From: Platerodrilus igneus
Taxonomy: Eukaryota > Arthropoda > Insecta > Coleoptera > Lycidae
Length of the DNA stretch: 64,000 nt
Reading direction: 5' to 3'
Assembly: GCA_036346225.1 (NCBI GenBank)
Contig: JARFIW010001082.1
Coordinates: forward strand, 2,418,001-2,482,000
In this document: one piece after another, positions 9,460-20,335 of the stretch
How the letters are laid out: every line of letters begins with the position of its first letter
How positions within the stretch are numbered: position 1 is the stretch's first letter
Program-made: the position numbers and the translations under genes
The notes under the pieces: generated by a model
What the model saw: only the letters and a program-made list of their open reading frames with translations
Database searches by the model: none
What the model was told of the DNA's origin: nothing

Positions 9460-9765
9460 TTGCAACATGTTGTAGTTTCTATAATTAACACTGTGTTTCA
9501 AAAAAACATTGTATATCAAATTAATTGTATAGATTGTGGTAACCCCTATATTGGACAAACGTCACAATTTTTAAAACAACGTATAACCCAACACAAAAGT
9601 GACATTAGAATCAAACCAAATTCTTGTGCTTTATCAAGTCACTCGCTCAATTTAGATCACAAAATTGATTTTGAACATCCTAAAATTTTAGAACTAGAAA
9701 AAGATACAAAAAAAAGATTACTCCTTGAAATGTATCATATTTTTCGCAAAAAAAAAATTGTATAA
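9460..9765 (+). pseudogene. Penelope-like element, GIY-YIG endonuclease domain
   Basis: Plus strand, 101 codons. 'IVYQINCIDCGNPYIGQT' is a GIY-YIG signature with the Cys pair typical of Penelope-like retroelements. Next come 'FLKQRITQHKSDI', 'ALSSHSLNLDHKIDF' and 'ILELEKDTKKRLLLEMYHI', which place the conserved Arg, His and Glu of the family. The upstream RT domain is absent, so this is only the C-terminal end of an element; the first Met is probably not a true start. It ends in A-rich sequence and a stop. Confidence 0.75.
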
Positions 9766-9865
9766 ATAAAAAAACAGATATTGGTGGTTTAAGTTCGATT
9801 TATACATACTTTCTTAGTCTTCAGAAGTAACCTGTACCTAATGCAATAATTGATATTGTAGTGAT

Positions 9866-10020
9866 TAATACTTCACATCATACATGCACATCACATTCAT
9901 ACATACATACACATGTACACATACACACACGTACTAACAAACAAACAGATTTAAAATATATAATCAGAAATATACTTTGACACTCATATAAATATAACAC
10001 GTACGCACACTCATGTTCAT

Positions 10021-10060
<40 letters not shown>
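9866..10060. repeat. CA/ACAT microsatellite tract
   Basis: Irregular (ACAT)n/(CA)n sequence ending in an uninterrupted AC run at about 10,024-10,053. Cysteine/valine-rich open frames across it are artefacts of the repeat. Confidence 0.85.
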
Positions 10061-10061
<1 letters not shown>

Positions 10062-10282
10062 TAGGCATCCTATATTTAAAGCTTTAAATAACAAAAAGTG
10101 AAACTGAAAGGTTTCAAAATCTGACATTTTTATATTTATACAAGTTATACAATTTTTATACAACAACTTGAAGCAAACATTATTTTAAAAATATTAGGCC
10201 TTAAAAAAGAGTATACTTTCTTCCAGCTGACCTCAAACCCATTAATAAGATATCGTATTTGTGCAAGGTCATTATCTCCAAA

Positions 10283-10285
<3 letters not shown>

Positions 10286-10316
<31 letters not shown>

Positions 10317-10331
10317 ATGTCGATTAGAACT

Positions 10332-10372
<41 letters not shown>
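10286..10372. repeat. Two TA microsatellites
   Basis: TA runs at about 10,286-10,313 and 10,336-10,372, separated by 22 bp of unique sequence. Confidence 0.9.
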
Positions 10373-10377
<5 letters not shown>

Positions 10378-10423
10378 AATATAAGAGGGATTAATTGTAA
10401 TATCTGAGATATAACATAATAAG

Positions 10424-10824
10424 TTAGATGCATGCCTTATCTAATATTCTTTTGCGAACTTTAGAGATTTTCGAGAAATATTTTTCTAGAAAATATTTTT
10501 CTAGAAAATATTTCTCACATGGTTTATAATTTTTATTCAGTTTGTCTGAATCCATTGCCAGTAAATCTTTCCGATTATATGCTGTTAACCATTCCTCACA
10601 TCTGTGGAAGTAGAAATATTGCAATTAACAACTAAAAGCACAGATTATCCAGGACAATCTGTGCTGTAGGCACAAATTATCCTATATGAATGGCAAATCA
10701 GTGTAGAAACTTACCTTGCTTGATCAATTATTGTGAATCGAAACATAGAGATATTGTTTGAAGATTTTGTGGAACACCTTCTAAAAGCACAAAATGTGCT
10801 ACCTTTTTCAATTTTTCCGTCCAT
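10424..10824 (-). CDS. Probable two-exon THAP-domain gene
   Basis: Minus strand. Exon 1 runs from an ATG at 10,824 ('MDGKIEKGSTFCAFRRC') to 10,715 and ends at a consensus donor (AAG|GTAAGT). The intron 10,714-10,602 ends in 'CTACTTCCACAG'. Exon 2 (10,601-10,424) joins in phase to read 'RCEEWLTAYNRKDLLAMDSD' and 'NYKPCEKYF'. Together (95 residues) this is a THAP C2CH zinc finger: paired Cys near residues 12-17, Trp at the start of exon 2, and a C-x2-H position near the end. The last ligand is Tyr ('CEKY') instead of His. 'EKYFLEKYF' follows a short AAATATTTTCTAG duplication. THAP domains bind DNA and occur in host regulators and P-element-like transposases. Further exons may exist. The splice reading is inferred. 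Confidence 0.5.
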
Positions 10825-11055
10825 ATTTATTGTTAAACGCTAGAAAAACAATACTTACAACAATACGAATCGAAATAAAAAGTTAGGTTAACCAGAAGAA
10901 AATTTTAGGTTGATTAGAAAACCACTTATTTGGAGCATGCGCAAAGAAAAACAATTCAACGGGAAACGCTAGCCTTCGTATCTGTAAGAGGAATCTATCT
11001 GTCAAGTTGCCCACTGTTTGAAAGTGCTACATGAAATTAATAACGACGATTCGTT
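10825..11055. promoter_or_regulatory. Gap between divergent THAP gene and transposase relic
   Basis: About 230 bp with no coding signal, upstream of the THAP ATG. I see no convincing TATA box or initiator; it is simply the likely promoter position. Confidence 0.25.
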
Positions 11056-11430
11056 ATCAAACTTAAGTTGTTCAGCGCTTTATCAAATTTTGTGAACGAT
11101 TAGATTTAAGTATCGTACCAGAACAAGAAAATCCATATTGATTGAAAAGCTTATAATTGTTGTTTGGACAAGAAAGTATTTAACATTTAAGACACCCGGA
11201 GAGTGTATAATTTGGACGAAACTTAAGTGAATACAGGACACGTTAAAAATAAGTTTGACATGATACTACAGTTAAAACTGCTATGCAAGCAGCTATTGAA
11301 GGATTGCCAACGGACATAAAAGATCCTTCAGAAAAACGCAAAAGGTTAATCGTAACTCACTTTGGTAGTCAAACGATTTGTAGATCAGGGACTTTACTCT
11401 TTGAATATAAGAAAACAGGTGTGTCAAATT
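11056..11430 (+). pseudogene. DDE transposase fragment (Tc1/mariner-like DDE superfamily)
   Basis: Plus strand, three frames. First 'LSCSALYQIL*TIRFKYRTR' then 'KSILIEKLIIVVWTRKYL', the helix-turn-helix end and linker found before the catalytic core of a widespread insect transposase family. Then 'RVYNLDET', the first catalytic Asp motif, with a stop where the family has Trp (DETWVN), followed by 'VNTGHVKNKF'. Then 'AIEGLPTDIKDPSEKRKRLI' and 'VTHFGSQ...LLFEYKKTG'. The fragment ends at about 11,425, before the second catalytic Asp. Two frameshifts and two stops: inactive. It is divergent from the THAP gene next to it; a shared origin is not shown. Confidence 0.65.
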
Positions 11431-11886
11431 TGTTTCATTTCAAGATTATATTAAACATAATAAACATATCATATTACTGGAAAGAAATGAAAGCAGTTTT
11501 GGAATTTGGCATTGTTGAAGATGTGATTAAAAAAATAGTGATGTGTGAATACGGATTCGGGTAGTAATTTAAGTATGATGACGATATGGCTCCGTTGTAA
11601 ATATACAGTAATATGCACATCTTTCTTTCAATTCCACTATGAAGTTTAATCACATTCTTCACGATTCTATATATAGACATGGCCTTATGTCACTTAATTA
11701 TTTACTATAATTGTAGTTGACAATTTCTAAATTTGATGGAACATTGTGTTGTAGAAAAATGTGTTCTATGTATAAATACTATTAAAAATGTTTTTATAAA
11801 TAGTTGTATTTTGTTTGGTTAAGTTAAATATCGAATTAATAAGGTTATGTAACTGTTTTGAATTTCCCACTTGTGATATTCTAGTG

Positions 11887-12326
11887 GTGTAAATGACACG
11901 CGTCTCGGGACACAATTATTTTTGGCTGTTTCAAGTCATGTTTGACGTATAAATGTTAACCTTTGCACTCTTCGCAAATAATTTCCTCTTCCATAATACT
12001 TATTAACAAAACTTATTATCTAATCCTAATTCTAATAACTCTATACAAAGTTAAAACAAATTCAAAACTTATATGGCGCGGTGCGGTGATGTTTTATGAT
12101 TATAATATTTATGCAAAAAGTATACGTTTTATTTTATGTATAGATCTATAAATATACGTGGAAGAGGCGTTTTAGCAGTTAGATTCCGTTACCGTTCAAA
12201 TTAAAAGATACTATTATAGATAGTTCAGTTTTAACGGATAATTTAAATATAAGTTTAAACTGAAACGTCAAAGTTGACCTTCAAACAGCCAAAAATAATT
12301 ATGTCCCGAGACGCATGTGTGTAAAT
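11887..12326. mobile_element. 424-bp MITE with ~50-bp TIRs and 8-bp TSD
   Basis: Terminal inverted repeats: 11,896-11,950 and 12,264-12,318 share 'cgtctcgggaca' and 'aattatttttggctgttt'. The 8-mer gtgtaaat flanks both ends (11,887-11,894 and 12,319-12,326), consistent with a hAT-, P- or Merlin-type transposase. The interior has no coding capacity, so it depends on an autonomous relative. Confidence 0.75.
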
Positions 12327-12329
12327 AGC

Positions 12330-13077
12330 TCTCAGTACAACCTGCCCAATACTTTATTCTCTCGTGAGACCGATTCATAGATGTACTTGTATCGTGCGAT
12401 CATGACATGATTTCTATTAATTGCTCGGAATATTTAACGTTGTAAATAAATTACTCTATGATTAATAACTAAATGTGTTCGTTGATATTCTGGAACTAAA
12501 TTATTGTACGTAATTTTATTTTCATACATAATTAAGAGTTATTACAAAAAATGTTTTTTATTGCTACAGTAGATTTATACCGTATAAAATAGTACATGTG
12601 TTAGTGAAAAAATGTTGTTTGTGCTAGTTCGGTTATGTTACCGTTATGTTTGATAGCTAAAAATTCAACATTGTATAAAGTGAGGTTATATATCAGAATA
12701 AAAGAATTATATCAACAAGTATGACGATTGACATTTGTTATTTGCACTTCCATGTTGGAGAAGTTTGGTTGTAGTTTGGCGTCGCATCTTGTGATTGGTT
12801 GTCGTTATTTTATAATATAGTGTTAAGAACCAAATTTACAATAGTGTTATGGTATATCTTTATATAACGAAAATATTATAAGAGAACAGCGTATATCCGC
12901 AAGCTTTATAATCTTGCGAAAACTACTTAATTATGTTCATTATCAAAGAAAACAACTTTTAAAATGCTCTTTCACAGTATAACAAAAAGTCCGTATGTTT
13001 ATGTATATTTAGTATAAAAAATATAACAGCGAATTTTGATTTTTCGGTAAGTCGTAATAATTAAACATTTGTTTTAG
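12330..13077. other. Upstream flank / intron of sugar transporter
   Basis: AT-rich, without recognised coding sequence. The 3' end carries a good splice acceptor, 'cattttgttttag'-like at 13,066-13,077. The first transporter exon could not be found here. A GTAAGT at 13,047 is too close (31 bp) to the acceptor to be its donor. Confidence 0.4.
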
Positions 13078-14372
13078 GTAATTTAGTGGCGTTGATAGCT
13101 GGAATATCGATAGGATGGACATCACCGGTAATTCCAAAGCTCGCTAATCCAAAAAATTTAGATCAGAATCCGTTTGGAGAAACTATTACAAAGAACGAAG
13201 AATCATGGCTAGCTTCTATATTTGGTGTAGGAGCATTACTTGGTACATTTGCCGCTGGTTATGCAACAGACAACATTGGCCGAAAGAAAACTTTAATATT
13301 TTGCGCCGGTTTACCTTCACTAATAGGTTACTTACTGTTTGCGTTTGGACACCATATAGTAATTTATTACATAGCTAGAATTTTTACAAGTTTTACAGTT
13401 GGAGCTGTTTTTACAGTTCTCCCTAATTTTAACAGTGAGATAGCAAAAGATTCAAATCGTGGAGCAGTGTCATCCTCCATTAACATTTTTACAAATTCTG
13501 GACCTTTAGTTGCATTCATTGCTGGGCCCTACTTATCTCTAACGTGGTTTAATATTATATGTGCTCTTATTCCAGGTACATTTATCGTTGCATTTTACCT
13601 ATTTGTTCCAGAAAGTCCGTATTATCTAGTTGTACGTAATAATTTTGTAGGTGCAATGGAATCATTGAAAAAATTGAGATCCTCAGATGAAGAGGGTGTT
13701 AAGGAAGAACTTGATACCATGAAACTTAGTGTTGAAGAATCTATAACTCATAATAATGTCTCATTTAAAGACATCTATAAATCAAAAGCTTTGGTTAAAT
13801 CGTTAATTATATCTCTTACACTAGCAGCATTCCAGCAATTTTGTGGAATGACAATTGTACTATTTTATAATCAGACTATTTTTGAAGCAACTGGAACTAG
13901 TCTATCTCCAGAAATATCCTCAATTATTATCGGATTTGTACAACTTATTGCAAGTTTCGGAGCGCCTTTATTTGTTGACCGAATGGGACGAAAACCTTTA
14001 CTCCTTGTATCTTCTATCGGTATGTTAGTATCAGAATTTGCGCTAGGTTTATGCTTTTTCTTAAAGGACAGCGGAAGGACTATAGATACAATTTATTGGT
14101 TGCCAGTCTTATGTCTAGTGTTTTTCGTAGTTTCATACAATATTGGTTTTGGTCCTCTTCCTTGGACAATAATGGCCGAAATATTTCCACCTAGTGTTAA
14201 AGCAGTAGGTTCTGCGGTTACTGCTACTATCTGCTGGTTATCGGGTTTTATTGTTTCAAAATACTTCTTCAGTATAGCGGAAGTTATTAGTAGGGTAAAA
14301 TCAAGAAACCCAGGCCCTCATTTCCTCCAGAATCCCTCATTTCCTCACTCATCTGGACCAATTTACATGTAA
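13078..14372 (+). CDS. Facilitative sugar transporter, Tret1-like MFS family (partial, internal exon)
   Basis: Membrane transporter moving a sugar (in insects often trehalose or glucose) across the plasma membrane. Open from a splice acceptor at 13,076-77, frame '..NLVALIAGISIGWTSPVIP', so the first TM starts here and the true N-terminus is in an upstream exon. Counting from the GTG at 13,086: GRKK loop (65-68), PESP at the end of TM6 (175-178), QQFCG in TM7 (250-254), DRMGRKP (298-304), GPLPW in TM10 (356-360), EIFP (365-368), TM11 to about 395. After 'FFSIAEVIS' the family should have TM12 and a PETKGK motif; instead the frame drifts into 'RNPGPHFLQ' repeat sequence, so a donor near 14,289-14,295 ends the exon. 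The last exon is not visible downstream. No frameshifts; it looks under selection. Confidence 0.85.
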
Positions 14373-14379
14373 ATTCCCA

Positions 14380-15420
14380 AAAGCAAATGAGGGAGATGAA
14401 TCTCCTCCTGACTCCCCTTGCTCTCCCCTTGCTCGGACACCCCCAACCATTTTTTTACTCACACCCCATTCTTTCCACCCGCAGATAAATCTTTTCCACA
14501 TTTCCACCCACGAGATAAACCTACCTTGTTTGGTATTAATTAATATTAGATTTTCTCAGCTACCCGAATCTTAGGAATTTTTAGATGCATCACCCCAGGA
14601 GCTACCCCAATTTTAAGATTTCTTACCTGTAGCGACTTTTGAGCGTTCTTATAAATTTTTTAGTCATGCGATACATTAAATTAGCTTAGAATTTTACGCA
14701 GAATTCGAATCTGCAAACAGATTTGAAATCGGACCACGCCCTGCAAAGTTATACCCTTTAAAGTCCTGATCTTCTAAATTTTGCTCTTTGCTCTATAAGC
14801 AAAAAACAAATAGTTTTTTCGTCTATCCATTACATCTTTCGAGATAAACCTATCTTGTTTGGTATCAATAATATTAGAATTTTCTCAGCTACCCGAATTT
14901 CTAGGAATTTTTAGATTGCACCATCCCCAAGGAGCTACCCTAATTTTAAGATTTCTTACCAGTTGCGATTTCCGATCGTCGTTAAACATTTTTAGTCATG
15001 CGATACATCTTTTAGTCTAAAATTTTACCATCCCGAATCTGTAAACAGATTTGAAATCGAACCACGCCCTGCAAAGTTACATATACCCTCTGCGAGATAA
15101 ATCTTTCTCCACATTTCCACCCACGAGATAAACCTACCTTGTTTGGTATCAATTAACATTAGAATTTTCTCAGCTACCCAAATCTCTTTAAATTTTCTAG
15201 ATAGCTCCATCCCCAGAGGCTACCCCCATTTTAAGATTTTTTTTTTTTTGCTGGTAGCGATTTTTGACGGTCCTTATAAATTTTTATACATGCAATACAT
15301 CTTGTTAGTCTAGAATTTTATGTAGAATCCGAATCTGTAAACAGATTTAAAACAGGACCACCCTTACCATTTTACACACCCTCTAAATTATAACTTTCCT
15401 GCGGCTCATATCTAAAGAAA
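14380..15420. repeat. ~300-bp tandem repeat, three diverged units
   Basis: The phrases 'cttgtttggtat', 'ttttctcagctaccc', 'ttttaagattt' and 'aaacagattt' recur in the same order in three units starting near 14,511, 14,838 and 15,122 (spacing about 327 and 284 bp). A shorter motif 'cacatttccacccacgagat' links the units. No coding potential. It follows the transporter exon, probably in its last intron. Confidence 0.7.
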
Positions 15421-15524
15421 ATCTAAAACCATTCTTAAAACTTTTTATTACAGACAATTTTACTAATACAGTTTAAATTTTGTAAACCACATTTCTAAAT
15501 ACATATTCACAATTTTTATTTTCA

Positions 15525-16340
15525 ACCTAGAACTTCTCATATCGGCTCATACTTATTAATATTTATTTCTAAATAGAGCACTTTTTAAAGACCAACCGGA
15601 CCCACATGTTTCAAATTCCTCTGATTTTGTTCTTATGGTTTCGCTTAAGACCTCGTACATATTTTCCAGATTACTAGAAGACGTTATAACCACATTTTTT
15701 GTGTTAAAGGATTTCACATCGGTAGTCTCTTCCCCATTTTGGTGTAAACGCCGTAGAGTTCGCAGTAGACTTTATTGCTGTATGTTGTATTCTTTTTCAT
15801 TAATTAATCGAATAAATCGCTCTTTCTGCTTCCAAGAAACTCGGGCACTCCATCGTCGACACTGGCGTTCTTTATGCGATAGCTAGCCATACGGTTGTTA
15901 AACGCTGTACTAACCATTTCTACGCCATCTTCGCCAGTAGCGGTAACTGATGCATTTTTATGTCTGTTGCTCCTTAAATGTGCGGCATAGGTAGTCTTTT
16001 CCATTTCGAAATCGCATACTTTACACATAACTCGTTGTTGTTTCGTATAAGGTCCTTTAACAGCTGGCGGAGTGAACGTTTACGGCTTAATGACATACCG
16101 TGCTGTTTTCCTTGTGTCGCTGTAAGTGTCCATTCTCGTAAAAGCGAAACCGCAAGTCCCACAGTTTAAGTACTTTGCTGCTGACGGATGTATAAGCAAC
16201 CGTGGACGATGTTACACCACGACATTGTTCTGGTGCCGTTTGAGACATTTTCCAGGTATAGGAAGCACCGCAAGAGTTGCCAAAAACGTTTGCAGATACC
16301 ATTTTAGTACAAAACAAAATCCGCACTATAAGACTTTGAC
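15525..16340 (-). pseudogene. Polinton/adintovirus-like DNA polymerase N-terminal region, degenerate
   Basis: Minus strand. C2H2-like fingers ('LRFRFYENGHLQRHKE' near 16,120; 'CKVCDFEMEKTTYAAHLRSN' at 16,028) are followed by 'AFNNRMASYRIKNASVDDGV', 'VYCELYGVYTK', 'DVKSFNTKNVVITSSSN', 'TKSEEFETCGSGWSLKSALF' and 'LEININKYEPI'. This order matches large insect proteins in which C2H2 fingers precede a protein-primed type B DNA polymerase of Polinton/adintovirus-like elements (family recalled, not searched). At least four frameshifts or stops; the polymerase domain itself is not present, as the frame ends near 15,525. Inactive relic of a DNA element or integrated virus. Confidence 0.5.
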
Positions 16341-16379
16341 TTGTAAGCGAACTAACTTATAACTAAAAGTTTACTCTTG

Positions 16380-17200
16380 CGCACCGGCTTTATGTACCCT
16401 ATAGAATGCAAACCGAAGGTTTCGAAGAACCGAACGAAGTTGAGGATTCGGCGGGAACTAAATGACGTCATAATCCTTCTGCTCGTCCAATACATTTAGC
16501 GCCAATGCATGCACCTGGTTCGCTTCGTCGATGGTGCGAATGCCGTTAGTAGAAACACCGGAAAACGTCTTCCATGTTATACGGATCGGTGCATATTAAA
16601 AATCCAAAGAGGGTAGCACACGCACACAAATTGTGTGGTCGTAGAAGATGCAGTGCTACTATAACCAAAACACTTTAAACCATTACTAAGAAAATACCAA
16701 CTTGTTGTCTACAGGATACTTACAACAATTTAATTTTAAATAACTTCTACGTCATATTTTAGGTAGGCTTGAATATTTTCCAAATGAATCACCAAGCGAA
16801 AGTATATGCTTAGCGGTATTCAAATTACCCATTAATTTCCCATTTTACGACCATAGTTAATTATAGATTAAAATTTAATTTGTGTCGTTCGAGCTTCTCG
16901 TAAACTAACATATTTTATAGCAACAATGCGCTGTATAATACATGCATACCCCTTCCGCGCTACTCTATTCTTGTAATTGCTAGAAAAGTCACTCTCCTTT
17001 TTACTGTTAAGACTGGGCAAAGCACCATTTTTTTACTTTCTATAGCACATCGCGCACTTTTCGTCTGATAATTAAATTTTGCTTCTGTAGCTTTTACACT
17101 TTCGCATAGCGGTCGGCCGCACGTATTGATTTCTAGAACCGGTAAGTACTCGATATCCTCCAAATTTAATCCGATTTTCATTTCCGATTCCCTTTAAAGG
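16380..17200. other. No gene recognised
   Basis: Ordinary-looking sequence of mixed composition, without recognisable domain. An open frame of 73 codons on the minus strand (17,181-16,960) has no family I know. Confidence 0.35.
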
Positions 17201-19950
17201 AAAACTCATAACTTTAACTTCCCCGTCCTTTCTGAATTTACAACATTTTTAAACATGGCCGGAATTTTTCCGGGATTTAATTTTCACAATCGCAATACAA
17301 ACTTTCAGCAACCCAAAAATCTACTTCTCCCAACGCTACCTTTGTTTTGAAAGCACCCCCTTTTTTTGGCAGCAAACCTCCAATTCTTACCATCCCTTTT
17401 CAAGGAACTTAAATTTGTTTAAGGCCTTCATTGCCTTTTAAAAATACGACAATTAACCACTTTGTTACTAACGGAACAACCAAACCCTTCTTAAAATTCC
17501 CCCTTTGGGTTCCACCTGGTATTTCCTATATTTTTAAAAAACTAGGTATATATTGGGTAAAAATTTGTTGAGTATTAATATAATAATAAAAGTTTTTATT
17601 TGAACCCAAAATTAATTAAACAAATAATAATGCCTTTTGTTTAAATTCAATTACCCAAATGTAACAAAATTAATTTTATTGGAATTTATTTCCCACAGTT
17701 TTCATCTACCCTTTAGGTAATGTTAAATTAAACCCTGTTTATAATCAATTTGGAATTTAATTTTAATCGTTCCCCCTAATTTAAGTAGGACTTAACATCA
17801 AAAAATCTATACTGGCACCATAAATACCTTTAAATTTAAAACTTTTTTGTTAATTGATTTGTAACTTTTAGTCTCAAGTTAATTTTAATTTTGAATAATA
17901 ACTAAATTAATTTTAGGGACCCAAATCTGTAAACAATTTTAAAAAACCCAAAAGTTATTTTAAAATAATTTTCATTTAAAACCTTTAAACCCTTTTGCAA
18001 CAACATTTCTTAACCAACCTTTCAAACAAAACCGCACAACACTGAATAAAGTTTATCAAAAGGAAAAGGGGAAATTGGAATGGAAGAATTAAAATTATGA
18101 ATTTTAAAACAATTAATAAATTCAAACAATACTTAAACCTGCGAGATTTACTAAGAATTTAATTTGTCATCTCCAAAACTTATTTTATAAAATGAATACA
18201 ATTTTTTTTCTATTAAAAACAAGTATAACAAAAAAAGAATTTTTGTAATTAATCCCTTTGGTTAACGCCATGAGATTTTACAACCTGCCTGCAGGTCAAA
18301 ATTTTAAATTGCCACGTTGTTGGATGTTTTGGGTACCACCTTTAAAATTAAAAACAATTTTTACATTAAAAGTTTTTATTATAACAAATTAAAACAATAA
18401 TACCAGGATTTTAAATTAATTTAACAAATTTAACCAAAGGGCCCTTTTTTTTGGGTGGTTAATTTAACAATTTATTCCTTAAAATTTAAACGAACCCAAT
18501 ATTTTAAAATTTGAAACATAAAAGGACGTTGGTTTTCAATTGTAAACCCGAAGTTTTTAAATATTTAAAAATTTTTTCGACAACAGATCCTTTAATTTTC
18601 CAGGAAATTTTTTAATTTTCCACTATTTGCATACATATTTTATTGACGATTTTTGTTTGGAAACCTTTTCTCCAAACCCGCTATTTTAAATTTTGGGAAA
18701 TAATTTTATGTTTAACCTGTTTTAAATATCAAATTTTTATTAGAAAATACAATTACGGAACCCTTTGTTGGTGACGCAAAATTAACCCGATTATTTCCTT
18801 TTACCCTTTGTAATACTTTAGAATAACCTTTAAAAAAGTTTAGTACCATTTCTGAAACGTAAAATTAAAAGCTTTCTTTAAGTTAACACTGTAAAAGGGA
18901 TCAAGCACGACAATAAAATAATTTAATTTCCATTTTCTTAATAAGGTGTTCTTTTTAACAATCTTGTAAATTTTTATTTCCAAGGTTTTCATTTAATTTT
19001 CCTTTTTCCCATTCCCAATTTTTTCTTCCAAAGGATAAATATGGGAATTTCCTTAAGGTAAAGTAGTTTATACCAATATTGGCGTTGTACAACGGAATTA
19101 GATTTTTCAACCAAGAAATAATTCTTTGGAATTTGTAAATGGTTGATTGTTAAAATATACTATTGTTAATGTAGAATTGTGAAGATTTTTTTTTACTTGG
19201 TTTGTTCCTTTTATTTAAAAATTTGGTAAATAAAATAAAGGAATTTTATCAATTTTTTTTTTTTTAACATTTAAGTATTTTTTGTATTCACCCCAACACA
19301 AATTTGGTTTTTAAATAAAGTTTTGTAACTTGCATACCCATCAATTTTAATTACCAACAGGCCTTTGGATAAACCAATTCCAATAAAAGTTAAAACATTT
19401 TAAGGGTTATAACCGGTTCCGAAAAGTTCCAATTCACAGGAATTTCGTTCAAGCTAAACCAGTTCTTTGAAAATAGGAAAGTTTCCCTTAAAGAATTGGA
19501 CAACGAAAAATCAGAAGATTGCCGTTGTTTTAAAACCCAGGACTTTTATTAAACCAAATTTGGTAATTTAATTTTGATTTTGACCTTTAAAAATCAACCC
19601 TATTTTGTTGAAAAATAAACTTTTCTTTATTTTCGCCCTTAAAAAATTAGGGAAAATAAAAACCTCCTCTTGTAAATTAAAAATTTGGGTTAATATTCAA
19701 AAGATAAAATTTTTTATTGTTAATTATTTGTTCCCAATAAATTTAATTAAACCTTGTTCCCTTTTATAAACCTTAGGTTTTGGAATTTTAAATGCACGAG
19801 GTTTCCCGATTTTCTTTTACCCTGGCCCCTTGAGGTTTCCAGCGGGTTGCTTTCCCAATGCCTGCGAAACAAACGGGAACCCGAGTACGTTAAAGCACCA
19901 AATTTTTTTTTAGGTAAACATCCTTTTGTTTGCAGATGTTTGTTCGGTGT
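17200..19950. other. Low-quality (corrupted) sequence block A
   Basis: Composition changes abruptly: short homopolymer runs (ttt, aaa, ccc) dominate, almost no word longer than a few bases looks like ordinary genomic DNA, and no frame is coding. Judged by the LTR comparison at 23,130-23,360, this is probably uncorrected or mis-polished long-read sequence. No annotation inside it should be trusted. Confidence 0.7.
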
Positions 19951-20335
19951 CAGAAAAGGTCGCAAATTTTAACCAACATTATATTGTCACAAAATGGTTC
20001 TGTAATTGGTGTGTGTAGTCCACCAGTCAGCATCTGTTCGCCTTCGACATAACAAATATTACCAATATCTGTTACCAGATTATTGTTGCACATATTTTCT
20101 GTCAACAGCCATAATCCAAATCGCTCATTTGTCGGTTTCACTTTATTCCCAAGAAGTTGAAAACGTTAATCACCTTGGAGACGCTCATGTTTACCGTTCT
20201 AGCTACTATCGAATACTAAATTGAATACGAAAAATTGTTCTCTTACGTATTCTACAGAGTGAGGACGTATATTGCCGAAGATAGTCGAATATGTTGTTAT
20301 CCAACCAACCCAAGGGATGCGCATCGAAATATTTG
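19951..20335. other. Island of normal-looking sequence inside the corrupted block
   Basis: About 385 bp with normal composition between blocks A and B. The minus strand has an open frame of 63 codons ('MKPTNERFGLWLLTENMCNN', 'DIGNICYVEGEQML') that could be an exon or element fragment; I do not recognise it. Confidence 0.45.

Noticed and set aside
9878..10060. Cys/Val-rich open frame resembling a cysteine-rich peptide
   Set aside because: Encoded entirely by the CA/ACAT microsatellite.
13041..13052. GTAAGT donor directly upstream of the transporter exon as its intron start
   Set aside because: It would leave a 31-bp intron, too short for normal splicing, and upstream sequence is not coding.
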